Shown: in pieces, positions 5,757 through 12,599 of the stretch
How positions within the stretch are numbered: the first letter of the stretch is position 1
Layout: the number at the start of each line of letters is the position of its first letter
IMG/VR virus record: IMGVR_UViG_3300042090_000439
Span: 1 to 50,460 of that record
Source: a virus
Strand: one strand, 5' to 3'
DNA length: 50,460 nt
The notes under the pieces: generated by a model
What the model was told of the DNA's origin: nothing
The model's database searches: none
Seen by the model: the letters and a program-made list of their open reading frames with translations, nothing else
Translations under genes and position numbers: made by a program

Positions 5757-5989
5757 GGGGCTATTGCATAATTCCAAGGATACCATATCCTTCTTTTGCA
5801 CCAGGGGTTCTGAGGCTCGCGGGCCTTGGACGACATCCACCATCAACCATCTGGCCAAAAGAGCGTTCGATATGGGTTGTGCTAACCCTGGTGTAATTGG
5901 GAAACGGTTCATATGCAAAAAGATGAATGATGAATATGAACCGAAGGAATTCATCTCCAGGAGGGGAGCAACCCCTACTAAAAAGCCGC
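5743..5989 (+). other. Leader region before SSB, no confident gene
   Basis: This 250-base stretch separates the leftward initiator gene from the rightward genes. A reading frame that continues in frame into SSB is open from 5734, and its middle (KRAFDMGCANPGVIGKRF) has some coding look, but there is no ribosome site, no homology recognised and a terminator hairpin follows. It could be an untranslated leader containing a promoter for SSB, or a short unrecognised gene. Confidence 0.4.
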
Positions 5990-6023
5990 TTCTGCCAGAC
6001 CTACCCTCTGGCAGAAATTTTTT
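5990..6023 (+). terminator. Strong terminator or attenuator ahead of SSB
   Basis: TTCTGCCAGA-CCTACCC-TCTGGCAGAA, a perfect 10-bp stem, is followed by ATTTTTT. It lies about 60 bases before the SSB start and downstream of no recognised rightward gene, so it most likely attenuates transcription entering the SSB operon. Confidence 0.8.
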
Positions 6024-6084
6024 ATGGCACTCGACGCTGATCGCCGTATCATGGTATTGGCAAATCGCCATAGGAGACACTGGG

Positions 6085-6492
6085 ATGAGAGATTGGAATG
6101 AGGTTGTTCTTATTGGGCATTGCGGGGAAGATGCCGAGTTGAAATCAACTACAGATGGGAAAGCTATTATCAGGTTCTCTCTGGCAACTTCAGTGAAGTG
6201 GCTTGATAAACCAACTGGCGAATGGAAGTCTAACACAGAATGGCATCATATCATAGCCTGGGACAAAGCCGCCGAGGCATTGGCTGTCCTGGCGAAGAAG
6301 GGCTCCCGATTGATGGTTCGGGGGAAAATCCACTATAACGAATTTACTAAACAGGATGGGACCATAATGAAAGAAACCCAAATTCGAGTGGAGGATTTTG
6401 GGAAGATGGAGAAATCAGATCATACGGGAGGAGTTACCACAACTGGACCAACGAAGTCCCCATTTATCGAAGATGACCCTCTTCCGTTCTGA
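6085..6492 (+). CDS. ssb: Single-stranded DNA-binding protein
   Basis: 135 residues with the OB-fold SSB pattern: WNEVVLIGHCGEDAELKSTT, IRFSLATS, EWHHIIAW, GSRLMVRGKIHYNEF, TQIRVEDF. A Gly/Thr-rich linker and an acidic tip EDDPLPF follow, like the DDDIPF tail that recruits repair and replication proteins. It coats ssDNA at forks and recombination intermediates. AGGAG eight bases upstream selects the ATG at 6085; the frame is open upstream through a terminator hairpin, which argues against a longer protein. The stop overlaps the next reading frame. Confidence 0.95.
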   Translation: MRDWNEVVLIGHCGEDAELKSTTDGKAIIRFSLATSVKWLDKPTGEWKSNTEWHHIIAWDKAAEALAVLAKKGSRLMVRGKIHYNEFTKQDGTIMKETQIRVEDFGKMEKSDHTGGVTTTGPTKSPFIEDDPLPF

Positions 6493-6542
6493 TGATGGGA
6501 CGCCCTTGCTTACACAAAGACCAACCAGAGCAACAGGGGGAA

Positions 6543-6977
6543 ATGTGGATCCCGTTTGCCCCTGTTGCCAAGGGAAGGCCGCGCTTTGCCAATGGACATG
6601 CGTTTACACCCAAAAAGACCAGGGATGCGGAAGCGTTTATCCGAGACTTTGTATTCTACCACCATTCGATCCCAGAACCAATAGAGGGACCACTAGCGGT
6701 ATCTATCCGGTTCTTCTTCAAGGCAAAGAAGACTAACTATCATGTATCTAAGCCGGATTTAATGATGCTTGGTGGTGCGGTTGTAGATGCACTCGGTCCA
6801 CTAAAATATACTTATCTTGGGGAAAGGACATTGGGCGGAGGATTACTATATAATAATAATGCTCAAATCGTATCATTATTAATTGACAAATTTGATCATC
6901 CAAAACAGGGGATTTGGATTAGGTGGAAGACAATGCCTTACCCATTTTTGGCCCAACACCCTTTGGAGAAAAAATGA
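6543..6977 (+). CDS. RusA-family Holliday junction resolvase homologue, active site degraded
   Basis: 144 residues from an ATG preceded by AGGGGG; another ATG at 6492 overlaps the SSB stop and would add 17 residues. PFAPVAKGRPRF, HAFTPKKTRDAE and KPDLMMLGGAVVDAL are the RusA landmarks. In active RusA the last reads like KPDxDNLxKxxxDAL and is followed by a DDxQ segment. Here the second Asp and Asn are Met-Met, the Lys is Gly, and the DD pair is NN (LLYNNNAQIVSL). The fold is likely kept but cleavage probably lost, leaving junction binding. A short insertion with YTYLGERTLGGG sits between the motifs. Confidence 0.85.
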   Translation: MWIPFAPVAKGRPRFANGHAFTPKKTRDAEAFIRDFVFYHHSIPEPIEGPLAVSIRFFFKAKKTNYHVSKPDLMMLGGAVVDALGPLKYTYLGERTLGGGLLYNNNAQIVSLLIDKFDHPKQGIWIRWKTMPYPFLAQHPLEKK

Positions 6978-7936
6978 ATCGGTGGACCCTAGAAGAAGAC
7001 GCGATCATCGCTGAAAAATATGATTCAATGTCTTATGCTGAATTGGCAAAATTGATTGGGAGGACAGAAGCAGCAGTAAGGAATCGCTGCTATGAAAAGA
7101 AATTTCGTAAACAAGTTGCCCCATGGACGACAGATGAAGTCCATCAATTATTTTCATGGTATGAATCACATGGAGATGGCAGAGGAGAAGTAGAACTAGA
7201 TGCATTAGCAGAATCTCTTGGTAGGGTAAAGAGCAATGTTTGTAGAAAAGCCCGTGAACTTGGGATCACAAATTCGCAACGCCAAGTAGGTAATACCATG
7301 AAGGAAGAGATGAAGGTTAGATTTGCTCACCAGTGGGTTGATAAACCTCACCCACGAGGGATGGCAGGGAAACACCATACCGAAGAATCTCGTCAGGCAA
7401 TGACAATTGGACAAAAAAACAGATATGCTAAATTGGTAAAATCAGCACGATCTGCCCAGGCGTTGAAATCAGTTGCAACTAGAATAGATAGATATGGGTC
7501 AGGACGAATTGGGAAATTTGAAAACGCATATAGTAGATGTAAACGGGGAAAGAGGGAAGATATTGGGGATTATTTTTTCAGATCATCTTGGGAAGCTAAT
7601 TATGCAAGGTATTTGAACATGCTAATAAAAAACCATAAAATAGCTAAATGGGATTATGAAAGTGAAACATTCATTTTCCCAGATGTAATTAAAGGGCAAA
7701 GAACATATCTACCTGATTTTAAAATTTGGAATAATGACGGGAATATCTGTTACCATGAAGTAAAAGGGTGGATGGACAGTGCAAGTAGATCAAAACTTAA
7801 GAAAATGCATAAGTATTATCCAGAAGTAGAAGTCATTGTTATTGGTCCCAAAGAATACAAATCTATAAGTGAATATGCGGCTATGATTCCTGGATGGGAA
7901 TATCCTAGCAAGTCTGAACCTAAGGAAAAAGGATAA
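6974..7936 (+). CDS. Myb/SANT-like DNA-binding and PD-(D/E)XK nuclease
   Basis: 320 residues. Residues 1-45 (WTLEEDAIIAEKYDSMSYAE, IGRTEAAVRNRC) and ~50-100 (WTTDEVHQLFSWY, LGRVKSNVCRKA) are two Myb/SANT-like helical repeats. HHTEESRQAMTIGQKNR near residue 135 resembles the NUMOD3 DNA-binding motif of homing enzymes. The C-terminal ~120 residues carry FRSSWEANYARYL, YLPDFKIW and HEVKGWMD, the E, D and ExK of a PD-(D/E)XK nuclease like those in phage T7-endonuclease-type proteins. GGAG before the ATG at 6974 overlaps the RusA-like stop. The likely role is site-guided nicking or junction cutting; it could replace the degraded RusA. Confidence 0.8.
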   Translation: MNRWTLEEDAIIAEKYDSMSYAELAKLIGRTEAAVRNRCYEKKFRKQVAPWTTDEVHQLFSWYESHGDGRGEVELDALAESLGRVKSNVCRKARELGITNSQRQVGNTMKEEMKVRFAHQWVDKPHPRGMAGKHHTEESRQAMTIGQKNRYAKLVKSARSAQALKSVATRIDRYGSGRIGKFENAYSRCKRGKREDIGDYFFRSSWEANYARYLNMLIKNHKIAKWDYESETFIFPDVIKGQRTYLPDFKIWNNDGNICYHEVKGWMDSASRSKLKKMHKYYPEVEVIVIGPKEYKSISEYAAMIPGWEYPSKSEPKEKG

Positions 7937-7939
7937 CGT

Positions 7940-8950
7940 ATGCCAAAAATCTGCCTCAGCATGATCGTCCGTGATGAAGCCCATTGTATTGAGCGGTGTT
8001 TAAACTCATGCAAATGGCTGATTGACTGCTATCGCATCGTTGATACGGGATCTACCGATAAAACTGTAGAAATAATCAAACATGTTTTGGCTGATATCCC
8101 TGGCGAGGTTATCGTAAGCCCCTGGAAGAACGATTTTGCCCTCCATCGCAACGAGGCTATCCCTCCAGTCGGATTTTGTGACTTAACCGATCAAGATTTC
8201 TTTCTGATGATGGATGCTGATGATGAGATGGTTTTGGGTATGCCATTTCTGAAGGAAGCCTTGGTTGATGATTGTTATGGTATTGGGAATGTTGAAAATG
8301 ATATGGTTAACTTCCGAGCCCATCTTGTGCGGCTGAACCAACCCGTGCGCTGGAAATTGGTCCGGCACGAAGTCTTGGATCGGCTGGGCACCATGAGCCT
8401 TCTTCGCCCAGAGCAAATCAAAATCCTGATCCATCACGAAGGGGCACGGTCCAAAGACCCAAACAAGGGGATTAATGATGCCCTGGCTATCCTTGCGGAT
8501 ATGCCAAATTGGCCCAAGGACTCCTCCGAATACCGTTATTATACGTTTCTTGTTGGGTGTTGCTACATCGATTGCCGGATATATGATAAGGCAGCAATTT
8601 ATTTCAAGAGATATTTGAGCATGGCTGGCCCGGATGATGTTCTGGAAAATATTTGGATGTCTAATCATCTGCTCGCGGTTTGCGCTGCCATGTGCCATGA
8701 ACCGACCAACCAGGTGGTGGAAGCCTATATGGCTGCAATCAATGCTGACCCAGAGCGGTTGGAATCTTACTTCCTATTGGCTCGGTATCTCATAGACCAT
8801 AATAGTCTGCAATCTGCCAAGATGATTGCCAGATTGGCTTGTAAACTGAAACGTAAACCGTATATCCTGAAACATATGGTTACATGGTGGGATATGCGAG
8901 AAAAATTCTACCAAGAAATCTGTGCTGCCATTAAGGAGGAACAGGCGTGA
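7940..8950 (+). CDS. Family 2 glycosyltransferase with TPR-like C-terminus
   Basis: 336 residues. SMIVRDE (7-13), VDTGSTDKT (34-42) and MDADDE (~91-96, the DxD metal site) mark a GT-A fold family 2 enzyme that uses a nucleotide sugar. The second half is a series of helical pairs (YYTFLVGCCYIDCRIYDKAA, YFKRYL, AYMAAINADPERLESYFLLA) resembling TPR units, as in many SPBc2-like GT2 proteins. The next gene starts in its stop region. The target may be phage capsid protein, modified DNA or host surface sugar; the sequence does not decide. One GTTTAAAC lies at 7998. Confidence 0.9.
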   Translation: MPKICLSMIVRDEAHCIERCLNSCKWLIDCYRIVDTGSTDKTVEIIKHVLADIPGEVIVSPWKNDFALHRNEAIPPVGFCDLTDQDFFLMMDADDEMVLGMPFLKEALVDDCYGIGNVENDMVNFRAHLVRLNQPVRWKLVRHEVLDRLGTMSLLRPEQIKILIHHEGARSKDPNKGINDALAILADMPNWPKDSSEYRYYTFLVGCCYIDCRIYDKAAIYFKRYLSMAGPDDVLENIWMSNHLLAVCAAMCHEPTNQVVEAYMAAINADPERLESYFLLARYLIDHNSLQSAKMIARLACKLKRKPYILKHMVTWWDMREKFYQEICAAIKEEQA

Positions 8951-9528
8951 AATATCTAGGGCTCCTCTCAAAATTCGATGCTGCCGTCCTGGAAAAGTAT
9001 GGGAAGTGGGCAGGGAAGACGCTGGAGTTTGGTATGGGTGGATCAACCATGATATTTGCCCAATGCGGGACTGAACTCTATTCCCTGGAACCAGATCCAG
9101 CATGGATCATCCGGACCCGATCCAACCTGGAAGACCTTGGGTGCAACCCAACCAAATATCGGCTGATGGAATATTCCCCATCCCTCCCTGGATGCGATGG
9201 CCAATTGTTTGACTTGACTTTCGTAGACGGGACTGCCGAGGACCGATTCCCCTTTGCCCTTGCGGCCTTTCAGAGACTCAAACTGGGTGGTTGGATCCTG
9301 TTCCATGATACGCGCTGTAAAGAAGATTTGCGGAACATGCTGGACATGATGCTCGTCTACCAAAATGAGATTGGCGAAGTGAAGATGAATATGGATCATA
9401 GCAACATCTCTGGATGTTGTCGCAAAGCTCCTGAACCTCTCTATAACTGGGACGAGGCAGAAGGGCGCACTCGATGGATGGCTGGGCTTGAACCTCCTCC
9501 TCCAAACTGGAAGGAGATGTTGAAATGA
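8947..9528 (+). CDS. Class I SAM-dependent methyltransferase-like protein
   Basis: 193 residues. KTLEFGMGGSTMIFA (glycine-rich loop, residues ~25-38), LYSLEPDP (acidic residue at the end of strand 2), LFDLTFVDGTAEDRF and LKLGGWILFHDTR fit a Rossmann methyltransferase of the Methyltransf_24 type. The start overlaps the glycosyltransferase stop by four bases, so the two enzymes are co-translated and may act on the same product. The C-terminal part is Trp/Pro-rich. The substrate is unknown; a small molecule or sugar is more likely than DNA, as no DPPY or DNA target-recognition region is seen. Confidence 0.8.
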   Translation: MKYLGLLSKFDAAVLEKYGKWAGKTLEFGMGGSTMIFAQCGTELYSLEPDPAWIIRTRSNLEDLGCNPTKYRLMEYSPSLPGCDGQLFDLTFVDGTAEDRFPFALAAFQRLKLGGWILFHDTRCKEDLRNMLDMMLVYQNEIGEVKMNMDHSNISGCCRKAPEPLYNWDEAEGRTRWMAGLEPPPPNWKEMLK

Positions 9529-9665
9529 TTGATTTTGTGTGTGGTTGTTTGATTATGTCTGCATCCGGGGCACTTGTGGGCTATGGTCTTGGGATTGGCC
9601 CATGGCACGGCATTGCTGTTTCAGTCGGGGTGTTTATGTTTAAACGATATCTGTGGGAGGATTAA
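9525..9665 (+). CDS. Tiny membrane protein
   Basis: 46 residues, MIDFVCGCLIMSASGALVGY at the start, with one or two short hydrophobic segments and a C-terminal FKRYLWED. The ATG overlaps the methyltransferase stop (ATGA) and GGAG lies upstream. A GTTTAAAC octamer at 9638 encodes Met-Phe-Lys-Arg here. No family is recognised; a membrane role is inferred from hydrophobicity. Confidence 0.6.
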   Translation: MIDFVCGCLIMSASGALVGYGLGIGPWHGIAVSVGVFMFKRYLWED

Positions 9666-9666
9666 T

Positions 9667-9951
9667 ATGTATCTTATTAAATTGATAGGCTCCCATGGTA
9701 TTGAATCTTGCGGCTATGCAGCCCAAGATAAAGAAGAGATGGAATCGTATTGTGCTAGGGTGATGGCCAACTTAAGTATGGATCTCCACAGAATAATGGT
9801 TTATTCATGTAGTGATGAAGAATGGAATGTTCAATATGCTCCGCCCTATGGGTTATCTGTTTATGTAAAAGACATGAAGCTTTTCAAGGAAATCAATGTG
9901 GGGAGTAGACCAAAGTTTAAACGAGAACACATTCACCACGACCCAAGTTAG
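9667..9951 (+). CDS. Hypothetical protein
   Basis: 94 residues: MYLIKLIGSHGIESCGYA, then a helical segment DKEEMESYCARVMANL and an aromatic region ending FKREHIHHDPS. GGGAGG six bases before the ATG at 9667 supports this start, one base after the previous stop. A second GTTTAAAC (9915) encodes Lys-Phe-Lys-Arg near the end. It is the last gene before the terminator at 9990. Function unknown. Confidence 0.7.
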   Translation: MYLIKLIGSHGIESCGYAAQDKEEMESYCARVMANLSMDLHRIMVYSCSDEEWNVQYAPPYGLSVYVKDMKLFKEINVGSRPKFKREHIHHDPS

Positions 9952-9989
9952 GCACATCTTGCCTATATAGCATATTTGACCCATCATAG

Positions 9990-10015
9990 GGACGGAGCCA
10001 AACTCCGTCCTTTTT
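9990..10015 (+). terminator. Rho-independent terminator ending the SSB operon
   Basis: GGACGGAG-CCAAA-CTCCGTCC followed by five T. The next gene starts only 17 bases later, leaving no room for a promoter after the hairpin, so the late genes may depend on read-through or antitermination. Confidence 0.87.
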
Positions 10016-10031
10016 GTTTGTGGAGAGAATG

Positions 10032-10583
10032 ATGCTGAAGCCGCCAGATTTGTTTGATGGGCCAATTATGGACACGGCTTCATTCATTAGGGCCGTTGAT
10101 TCGTTCTCTGAAGGATCATCTTTCTTTTATCATGGGTGGGATCTTCAAGGGATTGACCTTTATCCAAAATTGCCTCTTTGTGTAGAAAGCGACCAAGGTG
10201 GACATCTTGTTTGGATCATGGGCCTTGTTTTAGGGAATAGACCCGGAAAGGCCCTATTGGTGGGCGTGGCAAAGGTGAGAGGGTTCAAAAGCAATGTCCA
10301 TTCAGCATTTGAAGTGTTACCAGGAATACCTGCGTCATTAGACAAAGATACTCAACAAGTAGTGTTAAGGGCTATTAGGAAAAGGATGCGGAATGGTGTT
10401 GCTTTGCTCGCAAAGAAGGCGGATTTAATCGCTTACAACGACTCAAGGGAGTATGACCGTGGATTACTATCAGTTTTACAGAACACCGTATTTGACGGTT
10501 CAAAAGAAGGACGGCCAAGCGAATATACTGCTATCGGATGGCCGAGCCCTATTGAGAGAACCGCTCCCAGAGGCGGCGAGTGA
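10032..10583 (+). CDS. Hypothetical protein upstream of the small terminase
   Basis: 183 residues starting MLKPPDLFDG; GGAG six bases upstream favours this ATG over the one three bases earlier. The middle contains LVWIMGLVLGNRPGKALLVG, with mixed alpha/beta features, and a basic helix RAIRKRMRNGVALLAKKADL. It overlaps the next gene by about 125 bases in another frame, and both frames look coding there. No family is recognised. Its place between the early operon terminator and the terminase suggests a late-operon entry gene. Confidence 0.6.
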   Translation: MLKPPDLFDGPIMDTASFIRAVDSFSEGSSFFYHGWDLQGIDLYPKLPLCVESDQGGHLVWIMGLVLGNRPGKALLVGVAKVRGFKSNVHSAFEVLPGIPASLDKDTQQVVLRAIRKRMRNGVALLAKKADLIAYNDSREYDRGLLSVLQNTVFDGSKEGRPSEYTAIGWPSPIERTAPRGGE

Positions 10584-11760
10584 AGAAGAACTGGTCCAAT
10601 CTGCGCTGAAGGAAATCACATTCCTTGTAATCCGTGACTTGGTGGATATCATGCCACTCTTGAGGGAGTACGACGAGAAAGAGCCGCATATCCAGTTGCC
10701 AATTCAAGAAACAAGCAAAATCAGACGAATAGCCTTTTTAAGGGGGCATCTCCCTTACCTGACCCAGGCATTGGCCAGCACTATTGGTAAACAGTATTGG
10801 AAAGCAGCAAAGCGAAACCCTAAGCATCCTCCTGAAATATTCACGGGTAACCTGTCAAACATTAATGCCTATAGCTGTGATTGGATCTGTGGGGAACTCC
10901 CTGCTCACCTGCATAATGACATCTATGCAAACGGGAAGCCGGGAGGAGGCCGTGGGTTCAACCGGGAGGATATTTTCGCCATGGCAGACGAGATGGGGAT
11001 TGTCATTGGGAGCATCCCCCAGCACCCCCTAGAGAGGGTTCCGATGGTGATCCAGGTGGGAGTCCCCAAGGCAAAGCCGTTGCTCCGGAATGATCTCCCT
11101 GAACCGCCAGATGGTGCGTTAGGCCCATCCCCTGGGATGAAATATACTGTGGACAAAGACTTCATCTTGAAATCACGAGAATCATCCGGAGGAGTTCTAT
11201 CTGATAAAACCTTTTCTGGGATCCTGCACAGAATCAAAGCTGATGCCAGAGAAGAAATATATCGTATTCAGGATAAGCCTGCGAATAGATACCATATGAT
11301 GCAATATATCCCTTGGGCAATCACTGAAGGGAAAACGTTGCGGGATATTTGCCGTGGGGTAAACGGAACACCTACTATGCTGGAAATTGCAAAATGGTTG
11401 CAGTATTATCCGGATTTCCGTAGAGAAGTGGAGACAGCGGAAGCGATACAAGCGCATACCTTCATGGATCAGGCTCAAGAATTGGTTATGGGGTTACCGA
11501 CTGATGCGGCAAAATCTGAGCTTGCCGTAATAAAATTTCAAAGCACCTTCCTAATGAAACGAGCCGCCCTCCAGTCAGAAAAGTTCCGCGAAAAGAAGGT
11601 TATCCAAACTGAAAACTTGGATAACAAAAACGAAGCAGAAATCAAGCGAAAACTAAAGATGTTGCTACGTGGAGAAGCTATATCTGAATTTATCGACGTA
11701 GAAGTAGTCAAGGATGTTCCCCCTGCGGTTCCTGAATTTGAGGACCAAAATGCAGACTAG
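10459..11760 (+). CDS. Terminase small subunit-like protein with large N-terminal extension
   Basis: 433 residues. The C-terminal ~160 residues (ITEGKTLRDICRGVNGTPTM, AKWLQYYPDFRREVETAEAI, then an Ala-rich helix and KFREKKVI) match Sf6 gp1-type small terminase subunits that recognise the packaging site. Before this sit ~270 residues of unrecognised sequence with its own helical and proline-rich parts. Normal subunits of this type are 130-180 residues, so this is a fusion or extended form. A GTG at 10459 is seven bases from AGGGAG; the ATG two codons earlier is too close to it. It precedes the large subunit by two antisense genes. Confidence 0.72.
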   Translation: MDYYQFYRTPYLTVQKKDGQANILLSDGRALLREPLPEAASEEELVQSALKEITFLVIRDLVDIMPLLREYDEKEPHIQLPIQETSKIRRIAFLRGHLPYLTQALASTIGKQYWKAAKRNPKHPPEIFTGNLSNINAYSCDWICGELPAHLHNDIYANGKPGGGRGFNREDIFAMADEMGIVIGSIPQHPLERVPMVIQVGVPKAKPLLRNDLPEPPDGALGPSPGMKYTVDKDFILKSRESSGGVLSDKTFSGILHRIKADAREEIYRIQDKPANRYHMMQYIPWAITEGKTLRDICRGVNGTPTMLEIAKWLQYYPDFRREVETAEAIQAHTFMDQAQELVMGLPTDAAKSELAVIKFQSTFLMKRAALQSEKFREKKVIQTENLDNKNEAEIKRKLKMLLRGEAISEFIDVEVVKDVPPAVPEFEDQNAD

Positions 11761-11787
11761 AAACAAAAACCCCCGCCGAAGCGGGGG
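11761..11787 (-). terminator. Terminator of the antisense gene pair
   Basis: Minus strand: CCCCCGC-TTCG-GCGGGGG followed by TTTTTGTTT. It ends the leftward transcript of the genes at 11810-12502 right at the stop of the small terminase gene. On the plus strand the hairpin lacks a T run. Confidence 0.85.
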
Positions 11788-11809
11788 ATATTCGGGGGGA
11801 ACTCGTTCC

Positions 11810-12082
11810 CTAGGTATTGGGGGAATTGGGGTTCATCGTCTTGACCTGTTCCCGTTCCTTTTCTACCCGCTTCAGATAGGCCCCTTTGATGTTAACCGGA
11901 TCATACGGGTTGCGGGAGGCCGGTTCGGCCTCATGGCAAGTGAAGGTCACTCCGGTTTCACAGTTCGTTACGGTAATGTTCTGGTGTGCGACTGCCCCTC
12001 CTCGGTCATCGCCCTGAAGATAAGGGGGCTTGAACTTATGAGGATAAAGGCGGGGAGTCACATTGATAGGAGCGAGAGGCAT
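11810..12082 (-). CDS. Hypothetical protein, antisense in the packaging cluster
   Basis: 90 residues: MPLAPINVTPRLYPHKFKPP, a central segment VTNCETGVTFTCHEAEPASR with two Cys, and a charged C-terminus. AGGAG precedes the ATG, and the TTCG-loop terminator follows the stop. It is transcribed against the surrounding late genes together with the His-rich gene upstream. No family is recognised. An extra pair inserted as its own unit is the usual meaning of moron genes. Confidence 0.65.
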   Translation of the reverse strand: MPLAPINVTPRLYPHKFKPPYLQGDDRGGAVAHQNITVTNCETGVTFTCHEAEPASRNPYDPVNIKGAYLKRVEKEREQVKTMNPNSPNT

Positions 12083-12091
12083 GAATCTCCT

Positions 12092-12502
12092 TTATTCGTG
12101 CGGAGTCTTATAGCTCCGGCTGTGATGCTGATGCTTGGGATTATGGGGGTTGTGACGAGCACCATCGCCACGCAACTCATGCGGGTGACCCATCTCGTTG
12201 TAGTTGTATTCATCGGGATGGGTGATCCCAACAGAACCGGACTTCTCGGTAGTCTCGTGATGGACATGGGTATAATGGGTGCCAAGATGGCCTTCCTTGG
12301 CATGAGCGTCAAGGATCTTATCATGGCCTTCCATCTGATCGACATGTTCACCAAGCACCTCTCCGTGAGGGCCGTCCGCGATGGCGCTGGGCGGGACAAC
12401 GACCGCAGCTTCAGCGAGAGTGGAATGCCCAGGGGTCTGGATAGTGCCAGTGCCGATGGTGCGGTGGTAGGAAACTTTCAGAATTTCGGGGACGGTCTTC
12501 AT
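12092..12502 (-). CDS. Histidine-rich hypothetical protein, antisense
   Basis: 136 residues from the ATG at 12502 (AGGTG six bases before it; a GTG three codons earlier is an alternative). The C-terminal half is very rich in His (THYTHVHHETTEKSG, GHPHELRGDG, HNPHNPKHQHH), suggesting metal binding. The N-terminal half has VPEILKVSYHRTIGTG and VVPPSAI. It forms a two-gene leftward unit with the gene at 11810. No family is recognised. A structural or metal-linked role is possible. Confidence 0.65.
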   Translation of the reverse strand: MKTVPEILKVSYHRTIGTGTIQTPGHSTLAEAAVVVPPSAIADGPHGEVLGEHVDQMEGHDKILDAHAKEGHLGTHYTHVHHETTEKSGSVGITHPDEYNYNEMGHPHELRGDGARHNPHNPKHQHHSRSYKTPHE

Positions 12503-12570
12503 GGATGGCACCTGTGCTTTCAGGATTGCGCCCGGAATTGGGCAGTTTCAGCCGGGAATCGGCTTAAGGT

Positions 12571-12588
12571 TATGATACTTTATCCACA
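12571..12588 (+). promoter_or_regulatory. Possible terL promoter -10 and DnaA box
   Basis: TATGAT at 12571-12576 is a good -10 but no good -35 lies 16-18 bases before it. Directly after it is TTATCCACA (12580-12588), the perfect DnaA-box sequence. Both sit in the 97-base gap between the antisense pair and terL. Confidence 0.35.
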
Positions 12589-12599
12589 GGGAGTCGCAA

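Noticed and set aside
5734-6084. SSB beginning 117 codons earlier
   Set aside because: The frame is open but crosses a perfect terminator hairpin and lacks a ribosome site; SSB from 6085 has normal length and start.
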